From Tyzzerella sp. (GTDB taxonomy: Bacteria; Bacillota; Clostridia; Lachnospirales; Anaerotignaceae), in assembly GCA_019415525.1 (NCBI GenBank), contig DXZA01000046.1:1-11669 (forward strand): a stretch of DNA of 11,669 nucleotides, given 5' to 3'. The position numbers were made by a program, and so were the translations under genes. The notes below the pieces were generated by a model. That model was not told where the DNA came from and did not search any database. It saw only the letters and a program-made list of their open reading frames with translations. This document shows, one piece after another, positions 6,225 to 11,669 of this stretch (positions are counted from its first letter, which is position 1; every line of letters starts with the position of its first letter).

Positions 6225-7931
6225 TTATATTTTAGGTAAATGAATACATCTTCCAAGAGCAGCTGTGCAAGCTTCAACAAAAGCCTCTGTATATGTTGGG
6301 TGTGGGTGTATCATTCCAACGACTTCATAAACTGTAAGTTCAGCATCCATAGCAGCTTTTGCTTCCATAATCATTTCTGTTGCAACAGCCCCTACAATAT
6401 GAACACCCAAAATTTCACCATATTTTTTATCAATTATTACTTTTACAAAGCCTTCACTTTCCCCACTTGAAAGTCCACGACCATTTGCAGAAAATGGGAA
6501 TTTCCCAATAGCAATATCATAGTCTTTTTTAGCAGCTTCTTCAGTAAGACCAACAGATGCTGCTTCTGGAATTGTATATAAACAAACTGGTACATTATTT
6601 AAGTTACATTTTTCTGTATATCCCATAGCATTATTAGCCGCAACTTCACCCATTTTAAATGCTGAATGAGCCAATGTGCTTTTTGTTGTTATATCACCAC
6701 AAGCATATATATTATCTATATTTGTTTTGCAATATTCATCAACAATAATTTTTCCACTTTCAAGTTTTAATGTATCTTTTAAACTTCCAATACATTCAAT
6801 ATCAGCTTTTCTGCCAATAGAAAGTAATACATTATCAAAATCAAATCTTTCTCCGCTTTCAAGAACTATACAAGGTTTTTCATAACTATTTTCTATTTTC
6901 TTAATATTTTTACCTGTAAGAACTTTTATACCAACTTTTTTCATACTCTTTTCAACACTTACAGATATTTCTTTATCAAACATACTTACTAAATTATCAG
7001 AAAGTTCAATTATTGTTACTTCGCTACCAAATCCATTAAAAGCAGTAGCAATTTCGCAGCCAATAACACCACCACCAATTATACCCAATTTAGCAGGAAC
7101 TTCTTTTAATTCCAATATGTCTGTACTATCAAGTATTTTTTTACCTTCAATACCTTCTAAAGGTATTTTTCCGGTAACAGAACCACCACATAATATTATA
7201 TTTTTGGAATGATATTTTTCATCATTACATAAAACTGTGTTATTATCAATAACAACTGCCTTTCCTTCTACTATTTTAACACCATTACTTTTAAGAAGTG
7301 TATAAACACCAGATGTAAGTTTTTTAACTACTGTATTTTTATAGTTATAGACCTCTTCCATATTAATGTTTAAACTATTTGTATCTATATAAATACCTCT
7401 TAAATGAGCTGTTTTAATATTATGAATTGTTTCAGCTGTTTTAATATATGTTTTTGTAGGTATACAGCCCCTATTAAGACAAGTTCCACCTACAACATCT
7501 TTTTCAAATATAATAACTTTACCACCTAATTGAGCAGCTCGTATAGCTGCAACATATCCGGCAGGACCCCCTCCAATTATAGCAACATCATAGCTGTTAT
7601 AATATTCCTCTGTTTTTTCTATTAAATTACTTTTATCAATTTTTGACTTATCATTATCAATATAAGCAGGTTCACTATCAATAATTACTTCACCATATTC
7701 ACCGATATATCCAATTGTTGTAACAACAGGTACTGTTTCACCATCTTCAAAATATTTACAAAGTAAAATACCTGTGGAAGGAGCTTCTATTTCCATTGTA
7801 ACTTTATCAGTTTCAATTTCTAATATACCATCTCCCTCTTTAACTTCATCACCTACTTCAATAAGCCATTTTATAATTTTTCCTTCTTTCATATCCATAC
7901 CTGCTTTAGGCATAAATATCTTTACAGCCAT
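6225..7931 (-). CDS. lpdA: Dihydrolipoyl dehydrogenase (E3) with N-terminal lipoyl domain
   Basis: A 568-residue FAD flavoprotein that reoxidises the dihydrolipoyl groups of the complex and passes electrons to NAD+. Residues 1-78 are a complete lipoyl domain with the lipoyl-lysine in ETDKVTME (Lys43); a charged linker runs to about 112. The dehydrogenase follows: FAD-binding GGGPAG (120-125), redox-active disulfide CLNRGC (Cys151, Cys156), NAD-binding GGGVIG (286-291), second FAD motif CGD (411-413), and the C-terminal base in HPHPTYTE (His544, Glu549). About 100 residues longer than a plain E3, the extra length being the lipoyl arm. Such fused E3s are known from acetoin and pyruvate dehydrogenase complexes of clostridia and streptococci. 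AAGGAG lies upstream of the ATG. It is last in the operon, 46 bases after the E2 gene. No strong terminator follows. Confidence 0.95.
   Translation of the reverse strand: MAVKIFMPKAGMDMKEGKIIKWLIEVGDEVKEGDGILEIETDKVTMEIEAPSTGILLCKYFEDGETVPVVTTIGYIGEYGEVIIDSEPAYIDNDKSKIDKSNLIEKTEEYYNSYDVAIIGGGPAGYVAAIRAAQLGGKVIIFEKDVVGGTCLNRGCIPTKTYIKTAETIHNIKTAHLRGIYIDTNSLNINMEEVYNYKNTVVKKLTSGVYTLLKSNGVKIVEGKAVVIDNNTVLCNDEKYHSKNIILCGGSVTGKIPLEGIEGKKILDSTDILELKEVPAKLGIIGGGVIGCEIATAFNGFGSEVTIIELSDNLVSMFDKEISVSVEKSMKKVGIKVLTGKNIKKIENSYEKPCIVLESGERFDFDNVLLSIGRKADIECIGSLKDTLKLESGKIIVDEYCKTNIDNIYACGDITTKSTLAHSAFKMGEVAANNAMGYTEKCNLNNVPVCLYTIPEAASVGLTEEAAKKDYDIAIGKFPFSANGRGLSSGESEGFVKVIIDKKYGEILGVHIVGAVATEMIMEAKAAMDAELTVYEVVGMIHPHPTYTEAFVEACTAALGRCIHLPKI
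7702..7931 (-). repeat. Lipoyl-domain DNA repeat, copy in the E3 gene
   Basis: Aligns without gaps to 9041-9270 at the start of the E2 gene (constant offset of 1339 bases). By hand count there are about 18 differences in 230 bases, with unbroken identical runs of 58 (7718-7775) and 50 bases (7779-7828). The encoded domains differ at 9 of the first 77 residues. Differences cluster toward positions 7840-7885 and the start codon end. Confidence 0.85.
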
Positions 7932-7977
7932 AATGTTAAACTCCTTACTTCATATAAAATATCCCAAACATATATAA

Positions 7978-9270
7978 TTATATTAATATTGATAATGGGT
8001 TTTCTAATATATGTTTAATTTCCATTAGGAATTCAGAAGCTTGTCTTCCGTCAATAACTCTATGGTCATATGTTAATGATAATCCCATTTTTTTAGATAC
8101 AGCTACTTGTCCATCTTTAAGAACAAGTTCATCTACTATTGTACAAACTCCAAGAATACTTGAATTAGGTTGATTAATAATAGGATTAAAACTTTCAACT
8201 TCATACATACCAAGATTTGAAATTGTAAAAGTTGAACCTGTATAATCATCTGGTATAAGCTTATTATTATTAGCTTTATATACTAAATCTTTTGTAGATT
8301 TTGCAATTTCAGTAATACTCATATTATCTGTATGTTTTATTACAGGGACAATAAGACCTGTTTCCATACCGACAGCCATACCAATATTTATTTCATTATT
8401 ATATACTAAATAATCACCATCTAATTCTACAAGTATATTTGTATGTTTTTGAAGAGCTTTTGTAACAGCCTTAATCACTAAATCATTTATTGTTATTTTA
8501 ACTTCTGAACTTTCATTTATTTGTTTTCTCAATTTAATAAGTTCTGTTACATCAGCACGCATATTATGTGTAACTGAAGGTATTTCATTATGACTCTTAA
8601 ACATTCTTTCGGCAACAACTTTTCTTATTCCAGAAAGTTTAACACGTTTTCTATTATCACATTCTTTTGACATTGCATAAATCACATCAGATTTCATAAC
8701 TTTGCCATTATATCCTGAGCCTAAAATATCATCTGTATTTATACCATTTTCACTTGAAATTCTTTTAGCTAAAGGACTAATATTTTTATTTTGTTTTCTA
8801 ATATCATCACAATGTGATAATACATCTCTTCCTTTAACTTCGCCATGTAAACCTGTTGCTGTAACTTTTGATAAATCTACATTATTTTCTTTAGCTAATT
8901 TTTTAGCATACGGAGTGGCTGGAATATAATCATCATATTCTTCATTTATGATTTCATCTGATTTAAGAACTATTTCTTTAACTTCTGTTTCTTCACTACC
9001 TGCAATCTTTGGAGCATCAGGTACTTTCTCATCTTTTGTACCAATATATCCAATTATTGTAACAACAGGTACTGTTTCACCATCTTCAAAATATTTACAA
9101 AGTAAAATACCTGTAGCAGGAGCTTCTATTTCCATTGTAACTTTATCAGTTTCAATTTCTAATATACTATCTCCCTCTTCTACTTTATCTCCAACCTCTA
9201 CAAACCATTTTATAATTTTTCCTTCTTTCATATCCATACCTGCTTTAGGCATAAATACTTCTACTGCCAT
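7978..9270 (-). CDS. E2 dihydrolipoamide acyltransferase with two subunit-binding domains
   Basis: A 430-residue core subunit that transfers the acyl group from its lipoyl arm to CoA, probably forming acetyl-CoA. Domain order: lipoyl domain at 1-78 with Lys43 in ETDKVTME; an acidic linker; a first peripheral-subunit-binding domain at about 116-152 (ATPYAKKLAKENN, ending GEVKGRDV); a second at about 164-200 (ISPLAKRISSENG, ending GKVMKSDV); and the catalytic domain from about 208 to the end, with the active-site DHRVIDG at 402-408 (His403, Asp407) and the typical ENPLSILI terminus. One binding domain is usual. The lipoyl segment is nearly identical in DNA to that of the following E3 gene. AGGAGGTG precedes the ATG, 23 bases after the E1 beta gene. 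It resembles AcoC, but a pyruvate dehydrogenase E2 cannot be excluded. Confidence 0.93.
   Translation of the reverse strand: MAVEVFMPKAGMDMKEGKIIKWFVEVGDKVEEGDSILEIETDKVTMEIEAPATGILLCKYFEDGETVPVVTIIGYIGTKDEKVPDAPKIAGSEETEVKEIVLKSDEIINEEYDDYIPATPYAKKLAKENNVDLSKVTATGLHGEVKGRDVLSHCDDIRKQNKNISPLAKRISSENGINTDDILGSGYNGKVMKSDVIYAMSKECDNRKRVKLSGIRKVVAERMFKSHNEIPSVTHNMRADVTELIKLRKQINESSEVKITINDLVIKAVTKALQKHTNILVELDGDYLVYNNEINIGMAVGMETGLIVPVIKHTDNMSITEIAKSTKDLVYKANNNKLIPDDYTGSTFTISNLGMYEVESFNPIINQPNSSILGVCTIVDELVLKDGQVAVSKKMGLSLTYDHRVIDGRQASEFLMEIKHILENPLSILI
9041..9270 (-). repeat. Lipoyl-domain DNA repeat, copy in the E2 gene
   Basis: Partner of the segment at 7702-7931. It covers the whole lipoyl domain coding region, from the start codon to just past the codons for GYIG. 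Similarity stops abruptly where the two linkers begin. Confidence 0.85.
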
Positions 9271-9293
9271 AAAAACACCTCCTGTTTTTATTA

Positions 9294-10271
9294 TTAGGCT
9301 AATACTTCTTTTACAGCCTTAACTATTTTTTCCTCGTCCGGTAATATACCTTTTTCAAGTACTGGACAGAAAGGTACAGGGACATCTTCAGATGCAAGTC
9401 GTTTAATAGGTGCATCTAAGTAATAGAATACATCTGTTTCTGCAACAGCAGCAGCAATTTCTCCACCTAAACCACCTGTTTTTACAGCTTCGTGTACAAT
9501 TATAAGATGTTTTGTTTTTCTTACTGATTTAAGAATAGCTTCTTTATCCATTGGTAAAAGTGTTCTAAGGTCAATAACTTCAACATCTATATTTTCTTCT
9601 TCCAACTGTTTTGCAGCATTAAGACAAGTATGAACCATTCTTCCATATGTTACTATTGTACAATCTTTACCTTCTCTTTTAATATCTGCAACACCAATTG
9701 GTATTGTATATTCTTCTTCCGGAACCATACCTTTTGTTCTATATAAAAGCTTTTGTTCAAGAAACATTACAGGATTATTATCTCTAATAGCTGATTTTAA
9801 AAGTCCTTTTGCATCATATGGAGTTGATGGAACAATAACTTTTAATCCTGGAATATGACAAAGCATAGCTTCAAGTGATTGTGAATGCTGTGCAGCAGCA
9901 CCTGTACCACAGCCAGATGCAGTTCTTAATACCATAGGTACACTTACCTTTCCTCCAAACATATAATTCATTTTAGGAGCTTGATTTAAAATCATATCCC
10001 AACATACACTCATAAAATCTGAAAACATAATTTCAACAATTGGTCGCATACCTGATATAGCTGCACCAATAGCTGCACCAACAAAAGCTGTTTCTGATAT
10101 TGGTGTATCCATAATTCTATCTTCACCGAATTCTTCTACCATACCACCTGTTACACCAAAAGCACCTCTATATACACCAATGTCTTCACCCATCATAAAT
10201 ACATTGCTATCTTTTCTCATTTCTTCACTTATAGCATCTTTTATGGCATTTGCATAAGTTGTTTCAACCAT
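9294..10271 (-). CDS. acoB: E1 beta subunit of acetoin/pyruvate dehydrogenase complex
   Basis: A 325-residue transketolase-like subunit that completes the thiamine-diphosphate site of the alpha2beta2 E1 decarboxylase or dehydrogenase. GED (28-30) and the cofactor-activating glutamate Glu60 in ISETAFVGAAIGAA are present. So are AAQHSQSLE (126-134, with His129) and PSTPYDAKGLL (148-158). The C-terminal half is the transketolase C-domain (IVTYGRMVHTCLNAA, then DLRTLLPMD). The PSTPYDAKGLL and QHSQSLE stretches look more like AcoB than typical PdhB to me, but the distinction from sequence alone is weak. AGGAGG precedes the ATG, 27 bases after the alpha gene. Confidence 0.9.
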   Translation of the reverse strand: MVETTYANAIKDAISEEMRKDSNVFMMGEDIGVYRGAFGVTGGMVEEFGEDRIMDTPISETAFVGAAIGAAISGMRPIVEIMFSDFMSVCWDMILNQAPKMNYMFGGKVSVPMVLRTASGCGTGAAAQHSQSLEAMLCHIPGLKVIVPSTPYDAKGLLKSAIRDNNPVMFLEQKLLYRTKGMVPEEEYTIPIGVADIKREGKDCTIVTYGRMVHTCLNAAKQLEEENIDVEVIDLRTLLPMDKEAILKSVRKTKHLIIVHEAVKTGGLGGEIAAAVAETDVFYYLDAPIKRLASEDVPVPFCPVLEKGILPDEEKIVKAVKEVLA

Positions 10272-10298
10272 TTTTATTCCTCCTATTACTTATAATTA

Positions 10299-11273
10299 TC
10301 AGTCTGCATAAACGTCATCATAAATATCTTCAAGTTTAGGATATGGACTATCTAATGCAAATTTTACTGCATTATCAATTATTTCTGTTGTTTCTTTATC
10401 TACATTATCTATTTCTTCCTGTGTAGCAATGCCTTCAGAAAGAAGTCTTTCTTTAAATCTTTTTATAGGGCATCTTTCTTTCCAATAATTTATTTCATCT
10501 TTTGTTCTATAAAGATTACCGTCACTTTTTGAATGTCCTGAAATACGATATGTATTTTCAACGATTAATACAGGTTCGTTATTTTCATATGCATATTTTC
10601 TCATTTCTTTAACTGTATTATAGACTTCCATAACATCATTACCATCAATAGTAATTGATTTCATACCATATGGAATAGCTCTTTTTTCAATATCAGTTAC
10701 TTTCATGGCTTTTGATATATGTGTTGACATACCATATGTGTTATTTGTGCAAACAAATAATACAGGTAAGCCCCATACTGAAGCAAGGTTCATAGCCTCA
10801 TGAAAAGCACCTTCATTTGATGCACCATCACCAAAAAAAGCAAGTGAAACTTTACCATCTTTTAATTTTTTATGAGCAAGAGCAGAGCCACAAGCTAAAG
10901 GCAATGATGGTCCAAGTATACCATTAGCACCTAATACACCAACTGATTTATCAGCTATATGCATTGAGCCACCTTTTCCTTTACAAACTCCTGTTTCTCT
11001 ACCAAAAATTTCTGCCATCATCTTATTTATGTCAATACCTTTACATACAGCAGCTGGGTGACCTCTGTGTGTAGCAAACATATCATCAAGAGGTTCAAGA
11101 GCTGAACAAGTACCTGCTGCACAAGCTTCTTCCCCTATTCCCAAATGAGTTGTACCATGTATCATACCAAGAGAAAAATAATACTGTACTTTCTCTTCAA
11201 ACTTTCTTGATTTCATCATTTTTCCAAGTAAATCTAATGCTAATGTTTTATCTATTTTACCACTAGTTTTCAT
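10299..11273 (-). CDS. acoA: E1 alpha subunit of acetoin/pyruvate dehydrogenase complex
   Basis: A 324-residue thiamine-diphosphate-dependent subunit that starts oxidative cleavage of its 2-oxoacid or acetoin substrate and hands the two-carbon unit to the E2 lipoyl arm. The cofactor motif runs from GDG (148-150) to NN (177-178). Conserved histidines lie in THRGH (68-72) and SGHSKSD (245-251), and CKGKGGSMHIAD (97-108) is a family signature. Length and the GHSKSD-N-YRTK pattern fit AcoA, though firmicute PdhA proteins are very similar. The usual YRWxGHS reads YRISGHS here, a mild variation. It is the first gene of the operon: AGGAGATG precedes the ATG, and a good promoter lies at 11415-11443. 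Confidence 0.9.
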   Translation of the reverse strand: MKTSGKIDKTLALDLLGKMMKSRKFEEKVQYYFSLGMIHGTTHLGIGEEACAAGTCSALEPLDDMFATHRGHPAAVCKGIDINKMMAEIFGRETGVCKGKGGSMHIADKSVGVLGANGILGPSLPLACGSALAHKKLKDGKVSLAFFGDGASNEGAFHEAMNLASVWGLPVLFVCTNNTYGMSTHISKAMKVTDIEKRAIPYGMKSITIDGNDVMEVYNTVKEMRKYAYENNEPVLIVENTYRISGHSKSDGNLYRTKDEINYWKERCPIKRFKERLLSEGIATQEEIDNVDKETTEIIDNAVKFALDSPYPKLEDIYDDVYAD

Positions 11274-11414
11274 ATATTCATCATCTCCTATTTTATTGTA
11301 TATAATATTTAATCTTCATACACAAACTCTAATTTAGAATTGTTTTAAATAACTTTACAAAATATACTCCGTTTATATAATAGCTAATAATAAATTAATA
11401 CTAAAATAAATACA

Positions 11415-11443
11415 ATTATCTAATATTTATATAAATTTATCAA
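11415..11443 (-). promoter_or_regulatory. Predicted sigma-A promoter of the dehydrogenase operon
   Basis: On the minus strand TTGATA (11443-11438) is followed after exactly 17 bases by GATAAT (11420-11415); each box matches five of six consensus positions. Initiation would be near 11408, giving a leader of about 135 bases. A housekeeping promoter of this quality argues against the sigma-54 (AcoR-type) control known for some acetoin operons. I see no GG-N10-GC element in the region. Confidence 0.6.
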
Positions 11444-11611
11444 CTATAATATTTTCTTAACCATAATTATAAAACAATCTAACTTTTTAAAATAGAACTT
11501 TTTATTTTATTATTACCAAATATACTTAATAATTTTATAAAAATTATATCAAATTTATTTCCTTAGATAAGTTTACCAACGGTTTGCTTTTTCTGCAAGT
11601 TTTTTTGTACT

Positions 11612-11623
11612 ATGGTATACCAT
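11612..11623. promoter_or_regulatory. Perfect palindrome ATGGTATACCAT, possible operator
   Basis: A 12-bp perfect palindrome with a TGGTATACCA core. GntR-family regulators (for example NanR-type GGTATA and PdhR-type TTGGT-N3-ACCAA sites) bind related sequences, so an operator is plausible. It lies about 170 bases upstream of the predicted operon promoter and could belong to a gene beyond the window. Confidence 0.35.
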
Positions 11624-11669
11624 TAATTATATATTTCTATACTTTAGTTCTAAATTTTATAATTATTAA

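Larger units (their letters stand above)
11274..11669. other. Non-coding AT-rich region upstream of the dehydrogenase operon
   Basis: This 396-base stretch is very AT-rich, with frequent stops on both strands and no recognisable gene. It contains a good minus-strand promoter at 11415-11443, a second possible start with an extended -10 box (TG-A-TATAAT, 11551-11543), two TTGGTAA sequences on the minus strand (11579-11573 and 11519-11513) and a TGGTATACCA palindrome. The gene upstream of this operon, possibly its regulator, lies beyond the window. Confidence 0.7.

Noticed and set aside
8948..9322. Plus-strand open frame across the E2 start and the E1 beta end
   Set aside because: It is antisense to the lipoyl domain. 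A similar frame appears opposite the E3 lipoyl domain (7774-7977) only because the DNA is repeated there.
11297..11325. TTGTGT-17-TATACA as the main promoter of the dehydrogenase operon
   Set aside because: Both boxes match only four of six positions, and initiation would fall at the ribosome binding site; the TTGATA-17-GATAAT pair further upstream is better.
11340..11360. Possible Rex-type operator (minus-strand TTGTAAAG with AAAACAA)
   Set aside because: The TTGT and ACAA half-sites are too far apart (21 bases overall instead of 18) and the inner bases are not symmetrical, as expected by chance in AT-rich DNA.
11584..11607. TTGC-TTTTTCT-GCAA hairpin followed by T's on the plus strand, as a terminator
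   Set aside because: The stem is only four to five base pairs, too weak to call, and no plus-strand gene ends before it.
1..11669. CRISPR array, insertion sequence, phage genes or tRNA
   Set aside because: I saw no regularly spaced repeats, transposase or integrase motifs, or cloverleaf-like sequence in the intergenic regions.

Overview
The window is AT-rich (roughly 30% GC by eye). It has strong AGGAGG-type ribosome binding sites, a clostridial-type ZTP riboswitch and fermentative genes, which points to an anaerobic low-GC Bacillota, most likely a member of the Clostridia. Every gene I can support lies on the minus strand, so transcription runs from high to low coordinates.

Right part (about 6225-11669): a four-gene operon for a complete 2-oxoacid (or acetoin) dehydrogenase complex, in the order E1 alpha, E1 beta, E2, E3, with gaps of 23-46 bases. 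The E3 carries its own N-terminal lipoyl domain, and the E2 has one lipoyl domain and two tandem peripheral-subunit-binding domains. The lipoyl-coding DNA at the 5' ends of the E2 and E3 genes is almost identical. A good promoter (TTGATA-17-GATAAT) lies about 170 bases upstream of the first gene, inside a 396-base non-coding stretch that also holds a TGGTATACCA palindrome. Pyruvate and acetoin are both plausible substrates.

Middle part (about 3034-6180): the pyruvate formate-lyase module, activase gene (pflA) first and lyase gene (pflB) second. It is preceded by a promoter and a ZTP (pfl-motif) riboswitch whose 3' half can instead form an intrinsic terminator. No strong terminator separates the dehydrogenase operon from this element, so the riboswitch could also gate readthrough. 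If the complex uses pyruvate, the two modules give two routes to acetyl-CoA: one yields CO2 and NADH, the other formate.

Left part (about 1-2985): a two-gene operon with a small CxxC-containing, membrane-anchored protein (DUF6110-like) and a P1B-type metal-transporting ATPase whose usual CPx motif is replaced by Ser-Cys-Ala. It has its own promoter and a clear terminator. Last comes a small gene for a HAAS/permease-prefix-like helical domain, followed by a strong bidirectional hairpin terminator.

I see no mobile element, CRISPR array, tRNA or rRNA. The least ordinary items are the atypical P1B ATPase pair, the ZTP-gated junction between two acetyl-CoA-forming modules, and the near-identical duplicated lipoyl segments.
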